A stretch of 64,000 bases of DNA from Antennarius striatus (lineage: Eukaryota > Chordata > Actinopteri > Lophiiformes > Antennariidae), in NCBI RefSeq assembly GCF_040054535.1, contig NC_090784.1, positions 16,686,001-16,750,000 of the forward strand. The letters run 5' to 3'. Position 1 is the first letter of the stretch, and the number at the start of each line of letters is the position of its first letter. Below are positions 1 to 24,771 of this stretch, piece after piece. Made by a program: the position numbers and the translations under genes. A model generated the notes under the pieces. The model had not been told where the DNA came from and searched no databases. It was given only the letters and a program-made list of their open reading frames with translations.

Positions 1-11
1 TGCTAAACCGT

Positions 12-53
<42 letters not shown>

Positions 54-1660
54 GCGCGCCTGCACACACAGAGAAGATGCTGACCTCTCTATTTACTGTA
101 ACGCTCTAGTTGTCGAACCAGCAAAACCACATCTCAGGCGTCTCACTTTCACTCCATCCTCCCTCTCTGAAGCGGCCGACCCCCCCACTCCCCCACCCCA
201 CCCCCCATGCCTTCAGGCTCCAGCATCACTGTGGGACTAACAGCCCCACAGAGATCTCAGTTATAACAAGTTGACCTTCACGTAAAATCTCATCAACTTC
301 CCTGCTGCCACTCCCCCCCCCCTCTCTCCTCTTCCTCCCTATCTGCCCTTCATCGCTCTCTTCCTCTCTGTTTTCTGTTGGCACCGCTCTGAAATATTTT
401 ACTGCACTGTTTGATGTAATTCTCTATGAATCATCTGGTCAGTATTTACTGTTGTCACTATGATCTCTCTGAAGTACCCCCCTCCTCACAATCAGTACAA
501 GCATGGCCTCTGCACCAGCGTTATGGTCTGTTTTACTCTGGGTGTAAATTGTCTACTGAGTTGTTTTTTTTCAAGCACGGTGATGGTGATGACCATCTTA
601 TATCTGCTTTCCAGAATTTTGTTCCACAGGTTTGAAGGTAAAACATGAGCTGGTGCTGTCTGTGTTTCTTATCCTATTGATAAATGTGACTTTTTTTTTC
701 TTCTTTTCTTTAAAAAATAACTACAGATATATTCTGTAGTAGTGGAAAAAGTAGTGAGTAGCAAGATATTCGATTTATCTTAAAGAAAACTATATCCTCC
801 ATTTATAATTTGTTATCATTATTATTATATATCTCTAATGTTTGAAATGACAAACACCTATCTGGATTTAAACTCCTCATCACAACCTTCATCTGTCTGT
901 CATTGTACACTTCCAGTGTGTGTAATCCATCATTCACTGTCACTGTGACATGATATCATTCCTTTTCTTCACTATTACCTCCTCTTCCTCTCCACGTATC
1001 TCTTTCTATCTCCCCTCAATCGTTCTTTCTTACCAGTGCACCTCTCTCTGCCTTCCTCTCTCACTAATGCCCTGAGGTCAGAGTGTGCTGTAGACTATTG
1101 ATATTGTTGCTAAAAATACAGGGTTCTTCCACCAGTCACCTAAAAATAGACCAAAGGACATGATCTACAGAAGATACAGGAGGAGGGGACAAGAGGAAGA
1201 GGAGAGGAAGGAAGAAAGAGGTTGTGAGCTGCTGTTCATCTGAACTTGTGACGTGGAGTCAAAGGAAAGCTTTCAATGAACTGCAATGACAAAAAAGCTT
1301 CCGATGTTTCCTGCTTGTATTTCATTCTGATTTTGATTATTTAATGAACCTGCATCCCACCCAATTCTACCTCACCATCCCTTCTCTTTTCTTTTCCATT
1401 TCACCTTACAGTATATCTAATTTCAGCTGATGAACTTGATCCTGAGTGAATAAACTGTTGAGGTCAGCAGTTAACCTCTGACTTTGGTGATGTCAATAAT
1501 TCCATCTAATCTTTTTTTTTTTGGTACTTTTCACAAGTTTGTTTGAAAAGTTCTCGACAGAAAAAAAAATTATCGACTGGATTGAAAACAAACAAACATA
1601 AAAACAGATTACTTAAAAAATCTATGCAGAAAATTATTAGATGACAAATTCTCCAAGTGT
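1..1660. other. intergenic DNA left of cacng7, no gene recognised
   Basis: AT-rich sequence with C/T-rich patches (130-215, 305-380, 970-1060), a T-run at 692-705 and T/A runs at 1511-1521 and 1560-1569. No reading frame resembles a known protein. It may include promoter-distal sequence of cacng7. Confidence 0.4.
11..43. repeat. (CA)n microsatellite at window edge
   Basis: About 16 CA units, followed by imperfect CA/CG-containing repeats to about 68. Confidence 0.9.
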
Positions 1661-1666
1661 TTTAAC

Positions 1667-1693
1667 ACCCTCTCTCTCTCTCTCTCTCTCTCC

Positions 1694-1755
<62 letters not shown>

Positions 1756-1975
1756 TCCCTCCCTAACATTTCTTCCTCCTGCGTTCTCGTTAGATCTCTT
1801 TTGTAGCCAACGCAGCTCGATGAACCAATCCACCGCAGTGTCTAGGACGCACTGAGAGAAAGAGAGGGGCTTATAGGGGAAAACGCAAGACAGAGAGGGA
1901 GAGAAGGGGGAGAGAGAAAGAAAGAGAGAGGGGGGGGGAGGGAGAGAGAGAGAGAGAGAGTTAGAGAGAGAGAGC
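1667..1975. repeat. (CT)n tract followed by (GA)n tract, inverted pair
   Basis: A nearly pure CT run covers 1671-1750 and purine-rich GA runs cover about 1856-1975. Because CT is the complement of GA, the two arms can pair across about 100 bases. The pair lies immediately upstream of, or inside, the candidate cacng7 first exon. Confidence 0.85.
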
Positions 1976-2135
1976 GAGGGGGAGTGAAAGAGCGCAAAAA
2001 CCCATCCAGCCTTCACGCTGTGAGGTTTCTTGGCTACTGACGTGTGCGCACGACTTCCGTGGCAGGGTGAGTATTTTCTCCCTTTGAATAACTACAGTCA
2101 TGCGTTTCTGTCGAGCTGCTCGCTCGTTTCAAACG
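1764..2135 (+). promoter_or_regulatory. candidate promoter and 5' untranslated exon of cacng7
   Basis: A stretch of higher CpG content lies just after a (CT)n tract and contains GA-rich purine DNA at 1856-1992. It ends in a strong splice-donor match, AACG|GTAAGT, with the last exon base at 2135. A second donor-like site, GGCAGG|GTGAGT, lies near 2067. The cacng7 ATG exon begins directly after an acceptor at 4583, so an untranslated first exon is expected upstream on this strand. This is the best candidate. The start site is inferred, not seen. Confidence 0.35.
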
Positions 2136-2137
2136 GT

Positions 2138-9318
<7,181 letters not shown>

Positions 9319-10529
9319 GAAGAGGGAGACTTGTAAAAGAAGAAGAGACACTGTGATTCCTCATAATCATGAATACAGTAAATTTAGATGATGGATGCAT
9401 GTCAATGATGAACTTGGAGTACAGGTTATGGAAGATGGAGAGTGTCAGACATTGAGAGTATAACTGTTTGAACAATATGAACCAGAGACAAAGGAGCTTT
9501 TCAAGATTTTAAGAAGACAATGGAGATTCAAATGGAACCGTGAAAGATTAAAACAGAAGAAGAGTGGAAAAGCAAAGAGAGGAATTCAGTGTGTATTGAA
9601 AGAAGGGAAATTGTTTGCTAAAAAGACTGTAGAGGTTAGGCTGAGTGACAGAGGAGAATGGGGAGGGAGGGTGAGGCAGGGAGAGCAAGGGGCTGCGGTA
9701 TGATAAGGAAGATACTGCAGTGCTGCAGGAAAACGGTATGCACTTAGAAATATATGATGTAAAACACTTATCACACACACAGGAAGAACAGTTTTATAAA
9801 TACAACATTCATGCCAATTAATGGATTATGTTCATTTTTAGCCAAATATAAGACACATTATTGTCTTCTTTACATTTTGCATCGATTAAGTCACAGGAGT
9901 CACTTCAACTTATTATTATTGGCATTATTTTTATTATTATTAATATAACTAGCTTGAGATGTTGCTTATCAATAGTTATCCTGAAATGAGAAGACTGTAT
10001 GTGAATGTTCTGAAATACCCTAAAGAGAAATCAACTTAATGTTTTACACATTTGTACAATTTATAAATTATTGTCTGGAAAATTGCACACGAGGACTTCA
10101 GTATAGCTGCTGTAAATTGTGAATGAAGCTTTGGCACATCAAGAAAATGTCTGACTCACTCTGCTTTGGATGATGACTGCAACAGGCATACTACAACCAA
10201 AATACATATCATCAGGATGCTGCTCACGCAAGGTTGGAGGAGGGACCCCCCGACGCTGAGACAGACATCTGACGCCCTCTACTGGCCACTGTCAGTACTG
10301 ACTGGACCAGTTCACTCTTATTTCATGCACTGTCCCTCCTCAGGGGTCTGCACTGTGTGTCGGTTGATGGTGCAGCACTGATGAGGGGGAGCAGTCGTCC
10401 ATCCAGGGGAAGAATTATGAATGTCAGGCGCAATGGGACATGCCATTTTGAACTGTGCATGGATATGCTTATTTTCAGACTGGTTAAAACTATTTTTAAA
10501 GCTTTGGCGCTGTTCATTTGTATATCTCG
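9319..10529 (+). other. cacng7 3' untranslated region
   Basis: No coding exon is visible. The stretch follows the stop codon and precedes paired polyadenylation signals. It is AT-rich apart from a purine-rich part at 9540-9730 and a GC-richer part at 10225-10300 that holds a CTCF-like motif. Confidence 0.5.
10273..10285 (-). promoter_or_regulatory. CTCF-like core motif (minus)
   Basis: The minus strand reads CCAGTAGAGGGCG, a good match to the CTCF core consensus. It sits in the distal cacng7 3' untranslated region. A sister motif in the opposite orientation lies at 45907-45919. Motif evidence only. Confidence 0.4.
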
Positions 10530-10555
10530 AATAAAAAAAAAGTGATGAAAATAAA
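10530..10555 (+). terminator. cacng7 polyadenylation signals
   Basis: Two AATAAA hexamers lie at 10530-10535 and 10550-10555, about 1.2 kb after the cacng7 stop, with A-rich sequence between them. A further AATAAA at 11936-11941 could serve a longer transcript. Confidence 0.5.
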
Positions 10556-12129
<1,574 letters not shown>

Positions 12130-12582
12130 GAATCCAATCATTTGCTTTGAACATCTGCGATTAGAGTCTGACATATATTTGTAATACAGTAATCTGAAAA
12201 TCAGCATTTTTCTGGCTGGTCTCTGTGATGGTGAGTGACTGCAGCCTGCACTGCAGCGAGCCGCTGGGTGTTGACCAACACCCTCACCAGTCACAAAACC
12301 ACCACAGCCTGAAGGCAAGGATTGATCAGGGTGTTATGTGTATATATTTGTGCATGACTACGCCTGAATTTGCAAAGGTTATACATTGTTAAACATAACC
12401 AGCCCTTTTGTAAACCAAAAATATCATTTGGGACATCAGATTGAGTTGTAACAGCGCAGGGAAAGTAAAACCCGTCTATGGTGAATGTCTTCTGGGACTT
12501 AACAGAACAACTACCTGCTTTTAGTCAAGGTCAACAGGAGAGAGACGAGTAGTTGAAGTGAGGGTGTATTCACAGCAAAACC

Positions 12583-13025
12583 ATAATAATAGTAATACTA
12601 ATGATAATAATAATAATAATGATTATTACTATTATTATACTAATAATAATACCACTACTGTTACTATCACTCTATTGTCAATACTGCTACTTTTACTACT
12701 GCTACTACTACTACTACTTCTACTACTACTATTGCTGATACTGCTACTACTACTATTATTTCTGCTACTACTACTACTACAACCACCACCACCACTAATA
12801 CTATGACTACTAGTACTGATACTACGACTAATACTACTACTGCTATTACTGCTGCTACTACTACTACTACTATTACCACTACTACTACTGCTATTAATAC
12901 TACTACCAATAACACTAATGCTAGCACAAATATTAGTTTGAATATTAATAGTATTAATAATAACAATAATAATAATAATATAAAATATAATAATGATGTA
13001 ATAACAATATAATAAAAATTATAAT
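12583..13025. repeat. long degenerate trinucleotide array (ATT/ACT/ACC type)
   Basis: About 440 bases with strict three-base periodicity. AAT units dominate at both ends and ACT/ACC/GCT units in the middle. Several frames stay open and give runs of Leu, Val, Thr or Asn; these are not proteins. Confidence 0.9.
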
Positions 13026-13711
13026 AATGTTAATATAGCAAACATACATGTAATAAAATCTTGAATAGTAAAGCTGAACAGCATTTAATGACAATATGAA
13101 AAAGTGTGTATGTGAAGCATCTCTCTTACTAAATGAAACCTGACAGCTTATTGACATTAAATTGTTGTGTGGCCACTTTTTTGGTGGTGATGTGTGTACT
13201 GTATGCGTGAGTGGTTTGTGCTACAGTCTCTATATGTGCGTGTGTATGCCCATGTGTTGGTGTGTGCATGTGTGGCTGTGTGGGTTGAGTGGATCTCTCT
13301 TTTCACCATCACCATTACTGCATGAAAGACCTGTCACTCTGTATTAGCTCTCTCCAGCTCTCCCTCACCCCTTTCTGTGTATGTGTGTGTGTGTACATGT
13401 GTGTGTGGCGGGGTTGGGGTGGGGGTGAACTGTGCTGCAAAGCCATTTTAAAACTATTGAAGGTCATTGTATGCTCAGTTTTGTGCATCCTAACTGCTGT
13501 GTGTAACCTTTTTATAGATCTGTGTGTGACATAATTAAGGCTGTATTATAATCGGCGGAAATTCCACATGGCAGAAATCCTTGGACTAAACCATTATGCA
13601 ACAATAGTATATTTTAGTCATTAAACAGGCCATGTTGATTTCCTGCCTTTAAAGATGTATAAATATTGATCTGTAGATATTGACTCAATGATCCTCCCCT
13701 CTCTCTGCTAG

Positions 13712-13714
<3 letters not shown>

Positions 13715-13800
<86 letters not shown>
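13715..13800. repeat. (AT)n microsatellite
   Basis: About 43 AT units, followed by a seven-G run and the candidate cacng8 first exon. Confidence 0.95.
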
Positions 13801-13802
<2 letters not shown>

Positions 13803-14482
13803 GGGGGCATATATATGTCGGGCACGGGACTGTGCGCGGGGCACACGCTCCAATAAGCACAATTCTGTCAATCTGAGAAAGACGAGGGTAAAACTATGGA
13901 GGCTATTAAACCCTCGTCCGGTGATCTGGTACTATGACATACTCTCCGGTAGATTTCGTCCCATGTCTTCTGCGCCACTGTCCGTCATCGTCCCCATCAT
14001 AAGGAGCTTTTTGGTTGGGATGCGACAAGTTGCTTGCGTCGGGCTCAGTGTGAGAGAAACCGAGAGAGGAGCAGACAGGCAGGCCAGCGCTCGTTGGAGC
14101 CAGAGGGGAGGGGGAGACGCATTCTCCCGGAGTACACACAAGCAGCGGCCGCATCCTCTGTAGACAAATCCGTGCTCTGTGACGTGTTTTGTATTAGCCC
14201 TTTCTATGCATCCTCAACCCTTTTCAATCACTGGCTGATTAGCTTTTTTTTTTTTTTTTTTAATTTTCCTTCACCGGAATTAAAATCCATTCTCTCGTTA
14301 GCTTCTTATTTTGATCAACTCTTTCACCCCCATTTATTCAACTATTTAAATTTTTTTTTTCCTTGCTGCGATCGACCAGTTATTTAGCCCATCCACCGTC
14401 CGACCCCTATCTTCTTCCCTCCCATCATCTTCTCTTCAGGAGTGCGACGCGCTGCGAATCGCTGAAAAATCACAGCCTGCAG
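13801..14482 (+). promoter_or_regulatory. candidate promoter and first untranslated exon of cacng8
   Basis: This is an island of CpG-richer sequence between an (AT)n tract and AT-rich DNA. It ends in a strong splice-donor match, CCTGCAG|GTAAGA, with the last exon base at 14482. It contains a T-run at 14247-14263. It lies about 10 kb upstream of the cacng8 ATG exon, on the same strand. Assignment to cacng8 is inference from position, composition and the donor. Confidence 0.33.
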
Positions 14483-18777
<4,295 letters not shown>

Positions 18778-19004
18778 ATAATGCATGCAAATATTTGCCT
18801 GTGCCAGCTGTGGGAGCTCAGCAATGAGCTCAGGTGTGTAGCTCCTCCTGATTAAGTAGAGAAATCATCCCAGAATCCATGAGTCACTGCCCTGAATCTT
18901 TAAGCATGTTCTTTTAATGTTGACTGCTGTCTTCCAGTACTCAGAATAGAAAACTGCATGTTGCTTGTATTTTTAGAGCTGTCATCATAAGCAGCTCTTA
19001 TGTG

Positions 19005-19006
<2 letters not shown>

Positions 19007-19094
<88 letters not shown>
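19007..19094. repeat. (GT)n microsatellite
   Basis: About 44 GT units, 230 bases after the previous one. Confidence 0.95.
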
Positions 19095-19099
<5 letters not shown>

Positions 19100-20249
19100 T
19101 GGTCAAGCAATCAGTAATAGCTTATGTCATTTTCACCTGCTGAATTTCCTCTTCTGGACATGCACAGTCGATTTAATGTGACTTGCGGTTAAACTGGTGT
19201 TGTGTATCTGCATTTAGATTATTCCCACATGTCCATGCATGTCTGTTACCTTTCATGTGTGTGGGAAAGAAAATATTACAGATGTCATCATTTATTCAAC
19301 AAGCAGTTTGGTAGTTGATTTATGCAATGAATAGCTAATGGAGCAGCTGCTACAAAATTCAAATCTCCTCTGTGATTTATGGCTGCATTATTGGAGCCAC
19401 AACTCATTGGGCATGTTTGAATTTTACACAAGGTGTTCTTGACCAGTTATACAGAGCTGTGAGGTAAATTACAGGCACAACTTTCCTGCCTTCAACAGGC
19501 TGTGTAAAACAGTCGGACGTCACAGAGGCATGTATAAAATCTTTTTCAGTCAAAAATCAATATTGAAGTTCATTAATGTAAACTCATGAAAATACATTTA
19601 CAAACTGTGAAGATGTGTCATAAAAACAAAACCAGGACTTTACTCTTAAAATATGCTAAATTGTTGTCATGGAAATGCATAAAATAATATATTGTGACAA
19701 TTCCTAGACGGCAAAAGTTGCATCTGCACAATTTTTGAAAATAAGTTCAGCAGTTGTAATGCTAAACTCTGGACAAACTCACAATCCTTAAAACAGTAAA
19801 ACTAAAAACAAATTCCCAAAAATGACAAATATGAAAGGATAAAAACTACAGAATACCCAAAAGGCACCACTGCTGCATATGTTCTATGTGTTAGCCATTT
19901 TTTATGTGGTCTTATAAATAAACATAATAAAGTACTATGTTTTTATTACATGCTTTCATTTTCCTTGTCAAAACCCAGCACCTATGTTAGTGCGATAGGA
20001 TTATAGCATTACTTTTCATTTAAAACTGCTGCCTGACTGTTTTTGTGTGCCCCAAATTTAAACCACAACATGTTAAAGCATTTCTTATTGTTTCTCACAA
20101 ATGTTCACATTAATACACGATACTGTTGTCTAGACAATCGCATACAACAAAAGTTCAACATTAATGTTTGCTTTTTGTAAGCATTAAATTATTGAGGGAA
20201 GAGGGAAGGCCGAAAAATGTAAGAAAACCCTGCAACAAAAAAGAAAGAA
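19095..20249. other. AT-rich DNA, nothing recognised
   Basis: No coding exon or clear repeat boundary. The right end may include more of the LINE remnant. Confidence 0.35.
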
Positions 20250-20940
20250 AAATTTTTTTTTGACCATTAAAATCACATTTATTCATAAAAGCCAAATTAT
20301 AAGATAATCACGTTAACACCAAATCCAAAAGAGATCACGCAAAAAGGAATTCACTTCTCAAAAACAAACAATGGTAGGACTTTCAACAGTACTGTGTGTT
20401 TCCTGAAAAAAGAACACATCTAACCTTTTTACATTTATCAAACTAAAAAAAAAACACAGGTTTTAAAAAATTTAAAATTCAATAAACCACTAATCGTTCT
20501 GCACAGTCATCCATTTTACTTTTGTCATTAGTTTCTTCAATCTAAAAACCTCTTGGTCCGTAAAAACTGATTGGTCACTTCTGGATTTTTTTTAAATTAA
20601 AAAAGACGCTATCCAGAAACATGTTTAGGTCAGGAAAAAATGTTTTTCTACTTTTGCCCTTGAATCTTTTGTGTCTTGCAGGAATTTTTTTATCTTTTGC
20701 GAACCATATTTTTCTGCTATGGCTTCTTTTCAAACTGTTGTCATTTTCGGTCTCAGAGCTACTTGTATCAGTAGGTGTCTCAGGTGTTTCTTTAGCAATT
20801 TCCTTCACTATATCGTTCTTGTGTTAGTGTGTTTTCTTTTGGGAACCGTCTTTAATAATTCCTCATCTATCACAATATCATCTGCTTCCTCCTTCTCTAG
20901 CTGAGACTCTACCATCCTTGCGGCTTTTGCAGAAAGAAAG
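20250..20940 (-). mobile_element. decayed L1/Tx1-type LINE fragment
   Basis: On the minus strand a 77-codon frame (20808-20575) ends in KSRKTFFPDLNMFLDSV, which resembles the C-terminal FFPDL-x-x-F-x-x-SV block of fish Tx1-group LINE ORF1 proteins. Downstream, in another frame, comes VFRLKKLMTKVKW, like the family's RLKKH end, and further on VFFFQETHST near 20420-20385, which fits the LQETHS motif of the ORF2 endonuclease. Upstream is an acidic/basic low-complexity part. Several stops and frame changes interrupt it, so it is not functional. The family call rests on remembered motifs. Confidence 0.55.
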
Positions 20941-21563
20941 AAAGAACGAAAAATAGCAAAACCCTGATTCTCCAACTCGGTTTCTGTGCAGTCTAACCCA
21001 GTCTAACCCATTTAGATTAACTCACAGTTTCCTTCACGCTTGCTCTCATTCCCTTCTCTCTTAATTATTGGTGGAGAATAGAAATTACTGATAATTAAAT
21101 GACAATTATGATTCTCTGCACAGGGGAGTTTTTGCTGAGGGAAATAACTTGGGGGTTATTGTTAAGGTCATTCATTAAATATTACATTGCATACACACAC
21201 ACAGCTTCATAGCACAAAGCTTTCAGGCCTTGGAGACAGTGGAATGCCTCTGGGACATGTGCTCTCCTCAGGGAGAAGCAGGATGTTGATAGGGTTGGAA
21301 GGTCATACTAAACACACACAGAAACGCAGACATGCAAAATCACATTGATGTCCGCGCTTCCACATATGAACACACAACGTATAAAATAACCTCACAGCGG
21401 TGGTGTCATTTGACAGTTTATATAATAAAGGGCCTGAATGCAGAAATGCAAGGCTGACTGTCTGACTGGGGGGAGCTGAGGGGAACATTGCTGGGATTCA
21501 TAAGATTGGACTAGACCCATCCTCAGATTCACTGGAGAGGAAATGCACACATACGCACATACT

Positions 21564-21569
<6 letters not shown>

Positions 21570-21660
<91 letters not shown>

Positions 21661-21669
21661 ACACACACT
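21570..21669. repeat. (CA)n microsatellite
   Basis: About 50 CA units with one CAGA interruption near the end. Confidence 0.95.
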
Positions 21670-23169
21670 CTTCTTCCATCGCTCCTTCTGTCTGTGAGAC
21701 AGCTCAGTTTTGGGTCTCAAAATGCAAACAGGATGTAACCTATTTTGATCACGGTGCCATATTGCATCATGAAATATTAACAGACTTCACTGCACTGCAT
21801 TATGTTTGCTAAATAATGTTTGATGAATAATGACTGAACATCCTCATATTTTTCTTCAAGTCACACAGAGAAAGCCCTAACGAAGAGATTACCCCTCTCT
21901 CTCCTCCCATAGCGTCAGATGCTTGTTGCCTTCTTCTCATACTGTATGTGTTTGTCTGTGCATGCACATTTGTGTGTCTGGGATCACCGCTGTGGTCACA
22001 CACAAATCTATTGATAGGATATTGGCACCGTGGACTGTCTTTTATTTTTCTCTGGGTTCAGAGTCAACGCTCATGTGAGGGATTTAAAATATTTTCCCTC
22101 ATTTCTGCCTCTTTCTTTCCCATCTCTGTCTTCTCTCTGCTTTGCTCTCTCTGCCTCTTTCTCCCTTATCTTCTGCCTCCCCCCCATCCTTGCTCTATGC
22201 TGATCCAGACTTTGGAATTCAATGTTGCTATGGTAACAATGTCGGGTTGGTCCTCTCTTCCTCCACCCCACTTGCTCCTCTTATTCAGGCTAGATGCAGT
22301 ACAACCAGCTATGGAATCAGTCAGTCTTTAGCCTCAAACACTGACTTGTATGAATATTCTCATCTCTTTTAACAGGAATACCAATCAATAAATAATCTAA
22401 AGTAAGGATTATGTGATGTTTAATTTAATGTTCAATAAAAAATTACTATTCTCGTGAAGGGCTAATCATTTAAGCCACTTTAGCTGAGCTCTATGGTCAT
22501 GCTACCAGCGCTGTGAGGCCGACTGCTGTTAAGTGCAGAGGATCTTTTGTATTAAATGCTAATATCAGCATGCTAACATGCTCATGCTAACACTCAGATT
22601 TTATTAAGTCACCACTTACAGCATGCCACCATGAAAGCAGTTGCACAACTAGTATAAATCACGTTGCACAAGCCAATAGAATGTACTTTGTTTCGCTGGT
22701 GTTTGATCAAATCAAATTTTGATTTTTATCTGATCAGAGCACTTTATGAAAAGTCCTTTTTAAATGTGGTAAATTCAAAATCTTTTTAAAAAAAAGCCAA
22801 ATCAAAAGTAAACATAGTTGCATCTAGTCCGTTGGCGATATTCTGATTTATTTTTATCTCATGAAACTGAACAGCTTGGGGGTTTGTGCTCCTGGATGTG
22901 GGCCTGAGATATGTAGTTGAATGATAATTATTGAAATTTTAATATTAAATTTCTTAAATATTAGATAAATACCAAATGAAAAAGCATATTAGAATATTAT
23001 TACTTGAAGTGGTTTTGATATTCTAGTAATGCACCATCAGAAATTAGAATGAATTTACTACAGATAAACATTATCCTGTGAATCCTCCTCACTAGTCCTG
23101 AATATTGAGAGCAACGTTTCAACCTTTAAAGATTTTTTTTAATTTTAAATGTGTTTCTCAAAACATGAT

Positions 23170-23231
<62 letters not shown>

Positions 23232-23825
23232 CACAGTATATATATGTATTGTAACACCATAATCAGTGACATGATAAAAGCATATTCTTTATATTCTTTA
23301 CAGTTAACTATGTGTTCAGTGCAAGTCAGTGTATATCAAACTTTCTCCTGAACAATTTTTCTTTTGCTAATGGGTCTATAACCCCGGATATAAATGCTTG
23401 CATAAACAAAGATAAGACATCATCTCGACATCAGAAAGGACATAGGAAATCTCACAGAATAAACAATATGTTGATTAATGGGGAAAATTCATTCTCATTC
23501 TTTCAACCATTATTTATACAGGGTGGCAAAGCGAAAGCAGTAATTCTCTTTAACAATGATGTCCTGTGTGCAGAGGACAAAAGAAGCAAGAGCAAATATT
23601 TAACAAAAAACAGTCAATGAATAAAATCTGTACTCAATATTTAAAACAAAAATATCTGTTGTGTCCCTGAAGGAGTGAAAATACAGTTTAAACTCTAAAA
23701 TGAAAATAAAAAAACATGAATGTTAAAATGTTTTCTTGTCATCATGCATCATTTTCTTTGTTATATCTTGGATTAATACTTACCTTTAAATTAATACAAT
23801 TTTTTTCCTCTATTTCCACATACAA
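21670..23825. other. presumed cacng8 5' intron, right part
   Basis: AT-rich with a pyrimidine-rich section at 22090-22290 and an (AT)n at 23174-23227. No exon or transposon recognised. Confidence 0.35.
23174..23227. repeat. (AT)n microsatellite
   Basis: About 26 AT units. Confidence 0.93.
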
Positions 23826-24106
23826 TCACAACTCAGCAGGGACCATGGTGAAAGTTTTCTGCTAACAAAAGTGACACAGAGAAGGACAACTGTCCGAGTC
23901 TTAGCCTCCACCACCTACAGCTTTCCTGCGATAAAGAGACACACAGAGAACAAGAGAAAAGAGAGAAAACAAGTGCAAGAAAGACAGAGGGGAGCAGGTG
24001 AAAACAGTCGATGGATGCTGTCCGGATTGAGGGGACAGCACGTTCTTCACTGACGAGGAAAAGAAAGATTTCAAAATTGAGTCGAAGGATAGAAATTCGC
24101 CGTCAG
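23826..24106 (+). promoter_or_regulatory. possible second 5' untranslated exon of cacng8
   Basis: A mixed-composition stretch lies 0.7 kb upstream of the cacng8 ATG exon and ends in the donor-like CGTCAG|GTACGT, last exon base 24106. It includes ATGCTGTCCG near 24016, which resembles one half of an RE1 site, but the other half is missing. Weak evidence; listed because the ATG exon appears to start at an acceptor (tctatgaag, then GC-ATG). Confidence 0.22.
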
Positions 24107-24303
24107 GTACGTCTTAACTTCATGAGAATGTCTTGGTCAGCATCAGTTTCATCTGCATGAAGGGAGAACATATCTCACACGTGTGTGGACAACTTTGGGG
24201 AGATCTAAGTGAACCAGATTATTTATGATTGTTTCGATGTTTGTATAAAAGCCCACTCTCTAATGACTGTCACTGCTACAAGGTGATCTCATGGTAGATC
24301 TCC

Positions 24304-24361
24304 TGTGTGTGTGTGTGTATGTGTGTGTGTGTGCGTGCGTGCGTGCGTGTGTGTGTGTGTG
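24304..24361. repeat. (GT)n with GTGC units
   Basis: An alternating purine-pyrimidine run with GTGC interruptions, about 410 bases upstream of the cacng8 start codon. Confidence 0.9.
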
Positions 24362-24771
24362 GTTTTTATGCATTCATCTCCAGCCCTGCTGATACAGAGT
24401 AGTGTCAGGGTCATGAATATAGAGTACACAGAGATTGGGGGGGTGTGATCTATTGTGTTTCACATCAATTCTGTCTTGTTAAGAGGAGTCAGCAGAGTCA
24501 TCCAACTCTCCTCCAAGGACACATCATACAGCCACTTGTGCACCTCCCACATCCGCCTCATCTTCACTCTTGATTTTTCTCCCTGCCTCCCTCTCTGCCT
24601 CCCCACCACCCCTCATCATTCACCTGAATGTTTGCTGTCTTTTCTAATTAACTGCATCGGCTTGGTTATTCTCCATCTCCACAATACATGTTTGGTTTTT
24701 TATGCACCACTAATGATCACTTTATTGTACTTCTCCCTCCTTTCTCCCTCCTGTCTTTGCTCTATGAAGGC

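Noticed and set aside
12558-12966. Leu-, Val- and Thr-rich frames on both strands
   Set aside because: Produced by the three-base-periodic array; no conserved residues, start context or splice logic.
20990-21012. Two tandem copies of AGTCTAACCC, resembling a telomere-type unit
   Set aside because: Only two units; a short tandem duplication is enough explanation.
24455-24771. Upstream in-frame extension of the cacng8 first coding exon
   Set aside because: The extension runs through pyrimidine-rich intron-like DNA into an acceptor-like site just before the ATG, and the family starts at M-x-CEKG.
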